Origin: BOKV01 sp041397525
GTDB taxonomy: Bacteria > Pseudomonadota > Alphaproteobacteria > Rhizobiales > Rhizobiaceae
DNA length: 64,000 nucleotides
Assembly (NCBI GenBank): GCA_041397525.1
Contig: JAWKWL010000003.1
Coordinates: 248,001-312,000, forward strand
Reading direction: 5' to 3'
Within the stretch, counting starts at the first letter, position 1. Each line of letters opens with the position of its first letter. This document shows, in pieces, positions 1 to 8,766 of this stretch. The translations under genes and the position numbers were made by a program. The notes under the pieces are model-generated. The model was given only the letters and a program-made list of their open reading frames with translations. It ran no database searches and had not been told where the DNA came from.

Positions 1-347
1 GCAGTTGAACAGGCAATGCGGCATTCCAGCGCCAGTCTTGCGGTCAGGATGGTTCCGGCACTCGCATGCCTTGCGCGCGCCGCCACGCTCTCATTCACGT
101 CAAAGCCGATCAGCCGTGTTATGGATGCCGGCACATTCGCATTGAACACCTGATCGACGTAGTTGCGATCATGGGCAAGCGCGATCCATTGTCCCGGCGC
201 TGGTCCCGGCACATGAAAATCTCCGGGCCCGGCAATCCCGTCCTCAACCAGGATTTCCGCAACCCGCGCATATTTCTCCATCGGGAAACGATGCCCGCGA
301 CCAATATCGGCCCGGAATTTTGCGGTATGAACGATTGCAAGCGCCAT
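1..347 (-). CDS. Histone deacetylase family protein, N-terminal part (gene runs off the left edge)
   Basis: Reading the minus strand from an ATG at 345-347 gives 115 open codons to the window edge, so the gene is cut here. The protein begins MALAIVHTAKFRAD and contains HRFPMEKY followed by a helix-rich stretch, then AHDRNYVDQVF and RARHASAGTILTARLAL. This is the N-terminal pattern of the bacterial class II histone deacetylase / acetoin utilization (AcuC-like) family, zinc hydrolases that deacetylate small amides or protein lysines. The zinc-binding residues lie further downstream and cannot be checked. It is transcribed divergently from the MATE gene, with 51 bp between the two starts. Family assignment is by remembered sequence pattern only; the substrate is unknown. 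Confidence 0.8.
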   Translation of the reverse strand, partial: MALAIVHTAKFRADIGRGHRFPMEKYARVAEILVEDGIAGPGDFHVPGPAPGQWIALAHDRNYVDQVFNANVPASITRLIGFDVNESVAARARHASAGTILTARLALECRIACST

Positions 348-398
348 GGGCCCGATATAGAGCCGAATCCTGTCAGTCCAAACAGGAATCCCGCAAGC

Positions 399-1757
399 AT
401 GCAAAAACCTGTGGCAAACCCGGTGCTCCCGCCGGTCCGCCCTTTTGATGTGACGAGTGCCACGGTGCTGAGACTGGCACTGCCAATGACGATTGCCTAT
501 CTGACGACGCCGGTTCTGGGTCTGGTTGACACGGCTGTTGTTGGCCGACTCAATGATGCTGCCCTGATGGGCGGTCTGGCCGTTGGTGCGGTGGTGATGG
601 ACCTCGTTTTCGCCACCTTCAATTTCCAGCGCTCCGGCACTACCGGTCTTGCCGCGCAAGCTGCCGGAGCGCAGGATCACGATGAAATCCGTAACGTGCT
701 TGCGCGTGCGCTGGCAGTCTCGGTTGGGGCGGGCCTGCTTCTGCTGGCCCTGTCTCCGTTGTTGTTGTGGACGGCAATGAAACTGATGGCGCCAGGTACC
801 GCAGTTGCTGCGGCTGCGACCAGCTATTTCATGATCCGGATCATCGGTGCACCCTTTGCGCTCTCGAACTATGCCGTACTCGGCTGGCTTACGGGCCTTG
901 GCCGCACCGGCATTGCACTTCTCGTGCAACTCATCCTCAACGGGTTCAACATCGCACTTTCAATCTGGCTCGGCCTGACCCTTGGCTGGGGCATTGCCGG
1001 CGTTGCCTTTGCAACGGTGTTGGCAGAGATATTGGCTACGGTCATCGGCCTCGTTATCTGCCATCTTGTATTGGGCCGTTATGAATTCCCGGCCTGGCGT
1101 GCGGTCCTGGACCCGCAGCAATTGTTGCGCCTTGCCAATCTCAACGCCGATATCATGCTGCGCTCTTTCCTGTTGCTGCTCGCCTTTGCGCTTTTCACCA
1201 TGCAGGGCTCGAAGTTCGGCGAGACCCAGCTCGCGGCCAACGCCGTGTTGATGCATTTCTTCCTGATTGGCGGATACTTCCTCGACGGCCTGGCAACCGC
1301 AGCCGAGCAGGTCACCGGGCGCGCCATTGGCGCCCGCTATCGCCCGGCTTTTCTGCGCGGCTTGTGGCTCACCCTGTTCTGGGATGTGCTGCTCGCCGCA
1401 GCCCTCTCGGCATTTTTCATGGTCTTTGGAAATGCACTTGTCGCACTGATCACCACACTTGACAGCGTTCGCGAGTCTGCAGCGACGTGGCTCGTCTATG
1501 CGGCACTTACGCCATTGACCGGGGTTCTGGCTTTCCTGATGGACGGGGTGTTCATCGGCTCCACCTGGTCCCGAACCATGAGCCGGATGATGGTGCTATC
1601 CTTCGCAGCCTATTGCGTTGCGCTCCAGGTCCTGATTCCGCCATTGGGCAATGCCGGACTGTGGCTGGCCCTGCATGTCTTTCTGGTCGTCCGTGGCCTG
1701 TCTCTGTCCCTGCGCGTTGCACCGCTTCTGGCCCGGACCTTCCCGCCAGTCAGATGA
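399..1757 (+). CDS. MATE family efflux transporter (DinF-like)
   Basis: A 452-residue inner-membrane protein with about twelve hydrophobic segments. The family exports cationic drugs or metabolites in exchange for Na+ or H+. The opening LALPMTIAYLTTPVLGLVDT and the following VVGRL are the typical first-helix signature of MATE/DinF proteins. The open frame extends upstream to 66, but that part encodes no recognisable sequence and overlaps the divergent deacetylase-family gene; the ATG at 399 directly precedes the conserved helix and has an AGGA about 12 nt upstream. The 3' end overlaps the convergent ArsC-like gene by 8 bp. The substrate cannot be predicted. Confidence 0.92.
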   Translation: MQKPVANPVLPPVRPFDVTSATVLRLALPMTIAYLTTPVLGLVDTAVVGRLNDAALMGGLAVGAVVMDLVFATFNFQRSGTTGLAAQAAGAQDHDEIRNVLARALAVSVGAGLLLLALSPLLLWTAMKLMAPGTAVAAAATSYFMIRIIGAPFALSNYAVLGWLTGLGRTGIALLVQLILNGFNIALSIWLGLTLGWGIAGVAFATVLAEILATVIGLVICHLVLGRYEFPAWRAVLDPQQLLRLANLNADIMLRSFLLLLAFALFTMQGSKFGETQLAANAVLMHFFLIGGYFLDGLATAAEQVTGRAIGARYRPAFLRGLWLTLFWDVLLAAALSAFFMVFGNALVALITTLDSVRESAATWLVYAALTPLTGVLAFLMDGVFIGSTWSRTMSRMMVLSFAAYCVALQVLIPPLGNAGLWLALHVFLVVRGLSLSLRVAPLLARTFPPVR

Positions 1758-2097
1758 TGGCCAGCACGGCTTCAGGTGGACGGCCAATGACAGCGGAATC
1801 CTCACTGAACACGATGGGGCGTTCGATGAGGATCGGCTCGTGGAACATGGCCTCGAAAAGATCGTCGTCACCGCGAACATTGTCGAGGTCGCGTTCTTTC
1901 CAGGCGGCTTCCTTTCGCCGCATCATGTCGCGCGGCTTGAGAGAAAGCTTGTTCGCCACTTCCCTGAGTTGGTCAACTGATGGCCGCGCTTTCAGGTATT
2001 CCACGATCTTGGGTTCCACGCCCCTCGCACGCAACAATTCGAGCGTCTGGCGCGACTTGGCGCAGCGCGGATTGTGCCAGATGGTTACGTCGCTCAT
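1750..2097 (-). CDS. ArsC family protein (glutaredoxin-dependent arsenate reductase-like)
   Basis: A 115-residue cytosolic thioredoxin-fold protein. The start IWHNPRCAKSRQTLELL carries the catalytic cysteine (Cys12) in the HNPxCxxSR context of ArsC. RPIV and GRPPEAV near the C-terminus hold the arginines that bind the oxyanion in characterised ArsC enzymes. The length is normal for the family. Its ATG overlaps the pyrD stop (ATGA at 2094-2097), so it is probably the last gene of the DUF952-pyrD-arsC operon. No arsenic regulator or ArsB pump is nearby, so a real role in arsenic resistance is not supported by context; it may act as a general ArsC/YffB-type oxidoreductase. Confidence 0.88.
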   Translation of the reverse strand: MSDVTIWHNPRCAKSRQTLELLRARGVEPKIVEYLKARPSVDQLREVANKLSLKPRDMMRRKEAAWKERDLDNVRGDDDLFEAMFHEPILIERPIVFSEDSAVIGRPPEAVLAII

Positions 2098-3203
2098 GCT
2101 TCCTCCGGAAGTTTTCTTGCTGCCCAGTTTTCGGTTTCAAGCCCGCTGAATTGCGCAACATTTGACATTCCTCTTGCAGTCATTGCCGCAAGAATGCCCT
2201 TGTTGATCGTGTTCGCAATCATCGGGCCCTGATAGATCATGCCGGTGTAAAGCTGCACAAGATTGGCTCCTGCTTCGAGCTTTGCGATTGCCGTTGCAGC
2301 ACTGTCGATCCCGCCGACACCGATTACCGGGATTGCGTTACCCATGGCAAGGCGCATCCGCGCAAGCACAATGGTTGAGCGCTCGAATAGCGGCTTGCCG
2401 GAAAGCCCGCCTGCCTGCGCCGCATTTTCGTGACCCTCTACACCATGGCGCGACAGGGTTGTATTGGAAATGATAATCCCGTCGAGCCCGCCTGCCTCAT
2501 GGCTCTTGGCAGCAATTTCCGCGATCTCGCTGATCTGGCCGGCATCGAGGTCTGGCGCCACTTTCAGGAATACCGGACGCCGGACTTTAACCTGCTCAGC
2601 CTGCCGGTCACGCTCTTCCAAAACGAGGCCGATGAGACGCAGCAATGCTTCGCCTGCCTGCAGGTTGCGAAGGCCGGGCGTGTTGGGCGAGGAAATATTG
2701 ACCGTGAAGTAGTCGGCAATTTTCGCAAATGCGGCAATTCCGGCAACATAGTCGGCTGCAAAATCGCCGCTGTCCTTGTTCGCCCCGACATTGATCCCGA
2801 CAAGGCCTATGCTGCCGGACCGCTGGCGCAACCTCGCAAGTGCCGCATCATGGCCCTCATTGTTGAAGCCGAGCCGGTTGATGACGCCCTGCTTCCCGAC
2901 GATCCGGAAAATGCGCGGCTTTGGATTGCCCGATTGCGGTCGCGGCGTCAGCGTTCCTACCTCGGTAAAGCCAAAGCCCACCCGCAACAGCGCATCCGGC
3001 ACCTCGCCATTCTTGTCGAAACCGGCCGCCATCCCGACCGGGTTGGGGAAATCAAGCCCCGCAAGCTTCAGTCCAAGCCTGCTGTCACGCGGGGTTGGTG
3101 GCGCTGGCAGCAAACCGGACTTCAACGCCGTGATGGCGAGACCGTGTGCAGTTTCCGCGTCGAGGCAGAATATTCCCGGCCTCAAAAGGTCAAACAGGCT
3201 CAC
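2094..3203 (-). CDS. pyrD: Dihydroorotate dehydrogenase (quinone), class 2
   Basis: A 369-residue FMN enzyme that oxidises dihydroorotate to orotate in de novo pyrimidine synthesis and passes electrons to the membrane quinone pool. An N-terminal helical extension (about residues 1-45), where class 2 enzymes touch the membrane, precedes the barrel. NPVGMAAGFDKNGE near residue 55 is the conserved FMN-binding start of the barrel, and FTVNISSPNTPGLR carries the class 2 catalytic serine. GGI and LYTG segments near the end bind FMN phosphate. The stop overlaps the next gene by 4 bp and the ATG overlaps the DUF952 stop by 4 bp, so the three genes are translationally coupled. Confidence 0.97.
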   Translation of the reverse strand: MSLFDLLRPGIFCLDAETAHGLAITALKSGLLPAPPTPRDSRLGLKLAGLDFPNPVGMAAGFDKNGEVPDALLRVGFGFTEVGTLTPRPQSGNPKPRIFRIVGKQGVINRLGFNNEGHDAALARLRQRSGSIGLVGINVGANKDSGDFAADYVAGIAAFAKIADYFTVNISSPNTPGLRNLQAGEALLRLIGLVLEERDRQAEQVKVRRPVFLKVAPDLDAGQISEIAEIAAKSHEAGGLDGIIISNTTLSRHGVEGHENAAQAGGLSGKPLFERSTIVLARMRLAMGNAIPVIGVGGIDSAATAIAKLEAGANLVQLYTGMIYQGPMIANTINKGILAAMTARGMSNVAQFSGLETENWAARKLPEEA

Positions 3204-3550
3204 GCGGAAACTCCAGCCGGGAAGATGTGATTGCCCTTGCTATCGAGTGGAAGCGGATCGGTCCGGACCACCGCGTCAAGCGGCATCACGGCATACAGAT
3301 GCGGAAACAGTGCTCCGCCCCTGGAAGGCTCATGGCGCAATTGGTCGCCAAGCTTGTCTGCATCAACCGCGACCAGCAGCAGGTCATTCTGACCGGCAAA
3401 GTGCTTCGCAGCGGTTTCACGAACCTGTCCGGCAGTCGAGAAATGGATGTAGCCGTCGGATATGTCGATGGGTGCCCCGCGAAATTCTCCCGCGGCTTCT
3501 GCGTCCTTCCACTGTGTGGTCGTGACGATCTTGTAGATGATGGCAACCAT
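3200..3550 (-). CDS. DUF952 family protein
   Basis: A 116-residue protein starting at the ATG in 3548-3550 (MVAIIYKIVTTTQW). The segments DGYIHFSTAGQVRET, LLVAVDADKLG and FPHLYAVMPLDAV are the pattern of DUF952, a small family related to glutathione-S-transferase-like and ADP-ribosyltransferase-like folds, with no established enzymatic role. The open frame continues upstream to 3748, but that extension is unlike the family. It is the first gene of the pyrD operon, and a DUF952 gene just before pyrD is a linkage I recall from several rhizobial genomes. The link to pyrimidine synthesis is by position only. Confidence 0.88.
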   Translation of the reverse strand: MVAIIYKIVTTTQWKDAEAAGEFRGAPIDISDGYIHFSTAGQVRETAAKHFAGQNDLLLVAVDADKLGDQLRHEPSRGGALFPHLYAVMPLDAVVRTDPLPLDSKGNHIFPAGVSA

Positions 3551-3783
3551 TCGGCAGTGCCCCTGACCATGGTTTGTCGGTGTCGTTTTCAGGCTCTGGA
3601 ATTGGCACGGCCTGATCCGCGATGCAACAGCAATCGGATTTGAATTTCGCCCATTGCCTGACAGGTTGAAAGCCAAACCGACACAATGGTTGTGGAAGAT
3701 GTTTCCAATGCCTATTTGAGAAAGGTTGCTGGAATTTCGGCTGCGCACGCCATCGTTATTCCACCAAACGGAGGGACAGTGTG

Positions 3784-4392
3784 ATGATACAAGCCTTGCT
3801 GATTGCCGCCAATGCGAGGTCGGCTACACTCAAAACCCTCACCGCCAGCCTGCTATGGCTGGCATTTGCCGGTCTTTCCGGACATCCGGCGTTCGGTCAA
3901 ACGGCGGATCCCTCACCATCGAGTGGCAAATCATCGGCTCCTACGCTGCGGTTTGAACTGCGCGATGAGCCTGGTGGTTTCGTTCGCTTGGACCTCGAAT
4001 CGGGTGAATTGAGTTTTTGCAAAGTCGTTGATGCAAGACTGACCTGTCTTGTATCGGTAGAGGAACGCGAGGCCTACCAGAACGAACTGGCCCGCCTTGA
4101 AGACCGGGTGATTGCTCTGGAAAAGCGGCTTGATGCACTGGGACCGGGCGCAACGGCCGTCCCCGGTGCCAAGCTTGGTGACCGTCTGGCGGTGCCACCT
4201 GAATCAATCCCGCAACAATCGGTGCCGAAAGACGACAAACCTGAAACTGGAAAACCGCAGGATGATTCTGCGAGCGAGACGGCACGTCGAGAATTCGAGA
4301 AGGCAATGGATTTTGCCGAGCGCGCCATGCGCCGTTTCTTCGACACCGTTCAGGAGATGCGCAAGGAAATGGAAGAAGGCGAAGCCAGATAG
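3784..4392 (+). CDS. Exported hypothetical protein with coiled coil
   Basis: A 202-residue protein of unknown function. Residues 15-38 form a hydrophobic stretch ending in GHPAFGQ, which looks like a signal peptide. A short beta-rich part (RFELRDEPGGFVRLD) follows, then a heptad-like charged helix (about 95-120), a Pro/Asp-rich linker, and a final amphipathic helix rich in Glu/Arg/Met. Similar periplasmic proteins are common in Hyphomicrobiales, but I know no function. A strong GGAGGG at 3770-3775 sits 8 nt before the ATG at 3784; a GTG at 3781 is also possible. It is divergent from the pyrD operon and convergent with the thioesterase gene. Confidence 0.8.
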   Translation: MIQALLIAANARSATLKTLTASLLWLAFAGLSGHPAFGQTADPSPSSGKSSAPTLRFELRDEPGGFVRLDLESGELSFCKVVDARLTCLVSVEEREAYQNELARLEDRVIALEKRLDALGPGATAVPGAKLGDRLAVPPESIPQQSVPKDDKPETGKPQDDSASETARREFEKAMDFAERAMRRFFDTVQEMRKEMEEGEAR

Positions 4393-4402
4393 CGCATGCA
4401 GC

Positions 4403-5278
4403 CTAATTGCTGTTGAAAGCCTCTCGCGCGAATTGTGGTACCGGCACTGCGCGACGCGTGGTCAGGTTCATTACCAGGCAGCGTACTTCTCCCGATGCCA
4501 CCGCTTCACCGCTTTGCATGTCCTGCAACTGGTGACGGATTGAAAACGTTTTTTCCCCCATGTCGCCTACCCAGGAGACGAGTTCCAGAGCGCAGCCTGC
4601 TGCGGCTGGTGCAAGCCGCGTAAGCTTCATTTCAACCGCTACCCGACCGTGATTGGTTTGTGACAGCCACTTTGTTGCAATGCCGGCATGTGTCCATACA
4701 TGCGGCGCGCCGTCGGTGAATCTGGAAATGATTGCATTGGCCAGCAGGTCTCCGTCCGGCCCCGTTTCGAAATTTCGGACAATCGCGGCATGGGTTGCCA
4801 GAGCCCGTCCGCTGGCAATCAATTCGCTGGTATCAACAGGGCCGAGCGCGCCTGATGCGATGCCGCGCGGCATGGCTTTCTCGCAATCTTGCTGGCTGGC
4901 AGGCGTGATGTCGCCGGTCTTGTAGCCTGGCTGGTCCAGCGCTGTTGCTGCCAGCATACCCGTTTCGGCATCTTCCAGCAGATGCAGGATCGAACCTGCA
5001 AATTCGCCAACGGTTACCAGGCCCGAACGCACAATGATGGGTCGGCCTTCGAGCAATTCACGATGATAGCGCACATGCCGCACGATTGCGGTTCGTGACG
5101 CCGGATTGTTGCTCCCCCGCGTCACTGCCAGCACTTCAGACGCTTGTTGAAATGCCCGGAAATAGAACTGCACGTTCATATGCCGGTTTTCATCGCATTC
5201 CCAGGTGTTGACGAAACTGCGATGGGTAACAGGGAGATCTGACAAGGGCGTTCTCATGAATTCCGGATCGATTTGCAT
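4403..5278 (-). CDS. Acyl-CoA thioesterase family protein (double hot-dog)
   Basis: About 291 residues forming two hot-dog domains. The first begins near the N-terminus with THRSFVNTWECDENRHMNVQ, matching the 4-hydroxybenzoyl-CoA thioesterase pattern (a D/E-N-x-H-M-N acyl-enzyme loop). The second follows THAGIATKWL and ends with a beta-rich tail. Members hydrolyse acyl-CoA or betainyl-CoA type thioesters; tandem hot-dog proteins of this kind occur in carnitine and betaine catabolism, but no such genes are adjacent. The start is uncertain: ATGs at 5338, 5278 and 5257 are in frame and none has a strong ribosome site. I chose 5278 because the sequence upstream is unlike the family. Confidence 0.82.
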   Translation of the reverse strand: MQIDPEFMRTPLSDLPVTHRSFVNTWECDENRHMNVQFYFRAFQQASEVLAVTRGSNNPASRTAIVRHVRYHRELLEGRPIIVRSGLVTVGEFAGSILHLLEDAETGMLAATALDQPGYKTGDITPASQQDCEKAMPRGIASGALGPVDTSELIASGRALATHAAIVRNFETGPDGDLLANAIISRFTDGAPHVWTHAGIATKWLSQTNHGRVAVEMKLTRLAPAAAGCALELVSWVGDMGEKTFSIRHQLQDMQSGEAVASGEVRCLVMNLTTRRAVPVPQFAREAFNSN

Positions 5279-5384
5279 GTCGGCACAGAACCGCCATGCG
5301 CGTAGCTGCGTAGTGCAACGGAATGCCGTTTCTGGCAAGGTCCGAAACGGTCTCGTTGAAAATGAGGTTCAAGGGGAGGGATCA

Positions 5385-5693
5385 ATGAATGCAATTCGGG
5401 TGCTTGTGGCGCTGGGTGGTCTGGGCCTGACGGCTCTGATCGTGTTGTCGATCATGGATGGCGATTTCTGGAAAGAGGGTTCGCAGATATGGCAGATGCT
5501 TTGGGGCAAGACCACGCTCGCCGATCTCTATCTGGGCTTTTTCATCAGCGCGGTTGTCATCGGCTTGTCGGAAAAGACGGTTCCAGCCCGCCTGTTCTGG
5601 ATCGTGCCGTTGTTCTTTCTGGGCAATGTCTGGTCGGCGCTTTGGCTGGTGCTTCGTTTGCCGCGCCTTGTCGCAGCGCTTTCGCGCTGCTGA
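5385..5693 (+). CDS. Small membrane protein, DUF1475-like
   Basis: A 102-residue protein with three hydrophobic segments (about 5-24, 47-64 and 68-92). The motif GDFWKEG after the first helix and KTTLADLYLGFF before the second resemble the DUF1475 family of small inner-membrane proteins, whose function is unknown. A very strong AGGGGAGGG lies 5-6 nt before the ATG at 5385, which settles the start although the frame is open back to 5205. It is divergent from the thioesterase gene and its 3' end faces the end of the symporter gene 4 bp away. Confidence 0.75.
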   Translation: MNAIRVLVALGGLGLTALIVLSIMDGDFWKEGSQIWQMLWGKTTLADLYLGFFISAVVIGLSEKTVPARLFWIVPLFFLGNVWSALWLVLRLPRLVAALSRC

Positions 5694-5697
5694 TTGT

Positions 5698-7581
5698 TCA
5701 GTTTGACGGTGCCCGCAGCAACGGTTCGGTGTCGGGCAGGCGAATGGCGTCAAGCAATGGCCGGTTCGGTTCACGACCACGCAGCATCGAGACAGCTGTC
5801 GCAACGATGACAACCGCGATCATTGCAATGAATGTGGCACCCGCTGCCAGGGGAATGCCGACGAATGGACCACCAGGCGAACCGGAAATTCCAGTCGGCA
5901 TGAAAGCAAAACCCGCCAGGATTGCCATGCCGGTGAGCATCGAAATGATTGCGGCCAACCGCGAAAACCGTCCCCACCAGATTGTCATCACAACAACCGG
6001 GAAAACAGTTGCGCCGCTAGCTGCAAAGCCCCAATAGGCCGGCACTGCCGGATCGCCCGTGTGAAATCCGCCCAGCCATGCGGAAGCGCCAACAAAAAGC
6101 ACCGCGAACAACCGGATGCCAAACAGCCTGCCGGTTGCGACCAGCGGGGTGGAACTGCTGGCGATTGTCGACATCCTTGCCAGTACGGCGGCGCTCGCCT
6201 GCGCCAGGGTATTTGCCAGCGCGAGCGGCAATAAGACGCTTGCGAGGCCCGTCAGCAGGCCGGCGACAGCCGGAAGCCCGAATATTTGCCCAAAGCCAAG
6301 GGTCACGGTGTCAGCTGACAGCCTGAAGTCCCCAAGCCGCAACAATTTGTCGGAATCACCACCACACGCTGCCAGCGCATCGGCAAGGTCAACAGCCTGC
6401 CTGCCGCATATGTCGGCCATTGCAGTTTGCGGATCTGAAGCCGCACTCAATGGTGTGAACGAAAACAGCCAGTTGGGGAAAGTCTCGGGATCGGCGAATG
6501 AAATGCCGAGGAAATCATCATAAAGGCCAAGTTTGGCAAAGGCAGCCATGGCAGGAACCACGCTTATCACCAATGCGCTCATCATCAGTGCATAGCCGGA
6601 TGCCTTGAACGTCGACTGCATGTTTTGCATAGCCTGGGCCTGTCCGAGCACAAGGGGAGTTGCCGATATTCCCATTGCCAGAAACAGCATCATCGCTGCA
6701 CTTTGCATCGACCCGGATTCAATGTCGCCCCCGGGCACCGCGACCTGGCCGCCAATCAATCCTCCACCGAAAGATCGCAACTGCCCTTCGATGTCAGCAA
6801 CATCGACCAGTGCCCCGATCCCATATCCCAATTGTGTAATCGGCCAGCCATTATGGGTCAGGGAAAGCCATGTGACGGGGACGACAAAAGCGATCGCGAC
6901 CGCTACATAGACAAGGGCATTGGCCCTTGTCGTGCCACGGATGCCACCCGGCAGGATGCAGACAAGCACCGTTGCCGCCATTGCGAACGCTATCCCGGTC
7001 CTGGGAATTGCCATGAAATGGCTGGCCTGGGAAATCGCCAGTGCCATGGTCGACCAGCACAGCAGGAAAGAGGACGTGACTAGCGCCAATGCAACAAGAC
7101 CTCCGGCAAACCTGCTTGAATGACGCACCGCAACGAGTTCCGCCAGCGAAAGCGCGCCGCTTTTTCGCAGATAGGGCGCTATCAGGACCGAGCCGGATAC
7201 CAGACCGAGGATCGGTCCTGTCATCCACGCAAGTGCGTCACCGCCACCATGGAATATCCTGCCTGCAAGCGTTGTAAGCCCACAGACGGAAAGTATGGTG
7301 GCTGCCTGTGCCAGCCCGGCAAAGGTCGGGGAACAGGCACGCTGCGCCACAGTCCATTCATTGATCGACATGGTGCGCGTCTGCACACCCACTAACAACG
7401 CCACTGGCAGAACCAGCAGACCGGTCAGCGCGAGTACAAGTGATTGCGGGGCTCCGGTCTGCTCCACCAGGATGGCAAGGATGACGTAGGTCGAGATCGC
7501 AAAGGCGGCAAGAGTCGCAAAACGCCCCGCGCTGGTCAGGAGGCTGGCGCTTGAACTGGCGGAAACGATGCCCTGGTTCAT
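5698..7581 (-). CDS. Sodium/solute symporter family protein (SSS/ActP-like, VC_2705 type)
   Basis: A 627-residue polytopic membrane protein with about thirteen hydrophobic helices. The order of helices and segments such as TILSVCGLTTLAGRIFHGGG, YLRKSGALSLAELVAVR and ILPGGIRGTTRANA match the solute:sodium symporter family (acetate, proline and pantothenate carriers). It is longer than PutP because of an extended hydrophilic loop around residues 370-410. The ATG overlaps the stop of a small membrane protein by 4 bp, the usual layout for symporters with a DUF4212-type small subunit. The neighbouring regulator and symporter-like kinase suggest a short-chain carboxylate such as acetate as substrate; that is inference. 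Confidence 0.92.
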   Translation of the reverse strand: MNQGIVSASSSASLLTSAGRFATLAAFAISTYVILAILVEQTGAPQSLVLALTGLLVLPVALLVGVQTRTMSINEWTVAQRACSPTFAGLAQAATILSVCGLTTLAGRIFHGGGDALAWMTGPILGLVSGSVLIAPYLRKSGALSLAELVAVRHSSRFAGGLVALALVTSSFLLCWSTMALAISQASHFMAIPRTGIAFAMAATVLVCILPGGIRGTTRANALVYVAVAIAFVVPVTWLSLTHNGWPITQLGYGIGALVDVADIEGQLRSFGGGLIGGQVAVPGGDIESGSMQSAAMMLFLAMGISATPLVLGQAQAMQNMQSTFKASGYALMMSALVISVVPAMAAFAKLGLYDDFLGISFADPETFPNWLFSFTPLSAASDPQTAMADICGRQAVDLADALAACGGDSDKLLRLGDFRLSADTVTLGFGQIFGLPAVAGLLTGLASVLLPLALANTLAQASAAVLARMSTIASSSTPLVATGRLFGIRLFAVLFVGASAWLGGFHTGDPAVPAYWGFAASGATVFPVVVMTIWWGRFSRLAAIISMLTGMAILAGFAFMPTGISGSPGGPFVGIPLAAGATFIAMIAVVIVATAVSMLRGREPNRPLLDAIRLPDTEPLLRAPSN

Positions 7582-7841
7582 CCGTCACGATCCTGCATGG
7601 TCATATTGTTCGTGCGACTGTTTTCACCTTGCCAACCCGCGAGCGCGAACATGAGAATGCCGCCAGCAACCGGCAGGAGCAGCGCTGCCAGCAACAGGTT
7701 CGCTGGAATGCGGGCAAGAATGACCGGGGCAGAATCGCCGGCAAAAAGCGAAGCGACGCAAAGGATAGTGGCCATCGCAACGGCCAACAAGGATGTGCGC
7801 ATCGTGCGTTTCCACCAGCGATGTGGATTTCGGATTGCCAA
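7578..7841 (-). CDS. Small membrane protein, probable symporter small subunit (DUF4212-like)
   Basis: An 87-residue protein with two hydrophobic segments (about 16-34 and 43-68) after a basic, aromatic start containing HRWWKRTMR. Small two-helix proteins with an N-terminal (R/W)W(R/K)R motif, encoded directly before and overlapping a solute:sodium symporter, are annotated as DUF4212 small subunits; the resemblance here is in layout and motif rather than close sequence. The start is probably TTG at 7841, because the WWKR motif lies before the first ATG (7802) and a GGAG lies about 9 nt upstream of the TTG. It opens the two-gene symporter operon, divergent from the LuxR-type regulator. Confidence 0.68.
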   Translation of the reverse strand: MAIRNPHRWWKRTMRTSLLAVAMATILCVASLFAGDSAPVILARIPANLLLAALLLPVAGGILMFALAGWQGENSRTNNMTMQDRDG

Positions 7842-8081
7842 CGGACCAATCTCCAGTCAGTGCCAACAGCATCGTTCCTGCATGTGCGACTGCCTTACTG
7901 GATCAGTCCGCAGGATGCCATGCATGGCTGACCCTAGCACGGATATTGATGCAGCAGAAAACCCCTGCCTGCATCCTCCGTGGTTTTCCACCAACTCATT
8001 GCAGACGGGATCGCTTGCTTTTTGTGCGCTGTACCGAAATAATCACCGCAAGTGTTGGGAAAAGTGTTCGGGGAGGAGACT

Positions 8082-8765
8082 TTGACAGCTGGGACAATCG
8101 CAGCCGGCACCATCATTGTAGCCGATGATCATCCTTTGTTTCGGGATGCGATGAAGCAGGCCATTGATGGCCTGGCGGAGGTTCGGCAGGTGGCAATGGC
8201 GGGTGAATTTGCCGAAGTTGAAATCCTGACTTCCGGCGGTCACGACATTGAACTCGTCTTGCTGGACCTCAATATGCCTGGCAATAACGGATTGTCCGGC
8301 CTGCTCAAATTACGCTCGGAGCATCCTGCCATCCCGGTGGTTCTGGTTTCTGCAACAGAAGATCAGGCAACCATTCGAAGGGCGCTTGATCTTGGTGCTT
8401 CCGGTTTCATTCCAAAATCATCGGCCATGCCTGAAATTCGCGAGGCCGTGGAGACTGTCCTTTCAGGCGGCGTCTGGGTTCCCGCAGGACTTGATACCCG
8501 CGAGGAAGATCCCGAATTTGCCAATCTTGCCAATCGCCTCAAGAGCCTTACACCACAGCAGGCCAAGGTGCTTTCGATGCTGGCAGAAGGCCTGCTCAAC
8601 AAACAGATAGCCTATGAACTCAGCGTTTCGGAAGCCACGGTCAAAGCCCATGTATCTGCGGTTCTGCTGAAGCTTGGCGTCGACAGTCGTACCCAGGCAG
8701 TAATTGCCCTCGGCAAGCTTTCAAGCCCGGTTACCGGCCAATTGGCTGGCGAAACCGGTATCTGA
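8082..8765 (+). CDS. LuxR-family response regulator (CrbR-like)
   Basis: A 227-residue cytosolic DNA-binding regulator. The receiver domain (about 8-125) has the acidic pair VADDH and the phosphorylatable aspartate in LLDLNMPGNNG (Asp62). The C-terminal LuxR helix-turn-helix (about 150-210) reads LTPQQAKVLSMLAEGLLNKQ with the recognition helix SEATVKAHVSAVLLKLGV. I place the start at TTG 8082, five nt after GGAGG (8072-8076); GTG 8052 is the alternative. It ends 1 bp from the end of the convergent symporter-like hybrid kinase gene. That pairing matches CrbS/CrbR, in which the kinase and a LuxR-type regulator control acetyl-CoA synthetase and acetate uptake. Confidence 0.93.
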   Translation: MTAGTIAAGTIIVADDHPLFRDAMKQAIDGLAEVRQVAMAGEFAEVEILTSGGHDIELVLLDLNMPGNNGLSGLLKLRSEHPAIPVVLVSATEDQATIRRALDLGASGFIPKSSAMPEIREAVETVLSGGVWVPAGLDTREEDPEFANLANRLKSLTPQQAKVLSMLAEGLLNKQIAYELSVSEATVKAHVSAVLLKLGVDSRTQAVIALGKLSSPVTGQLAGETGI

Positions 8766-8766
8766 T

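Noticed and set aside
66..398. Extension of the MATE frame upstream to 66
   Set aside because: It encodes no transporter-like sequence and runs antisense to a clear histone-deacetylase-family gene. The conserved part begins right after ATG 399.
7917..7928. 12-bp palindrome GCCATGCATGGC before the LuxR-type regulator gene
   Set aside because: Short, a common sequence type in this DNA, and with no second copy noticed. Not enough to call an operator.
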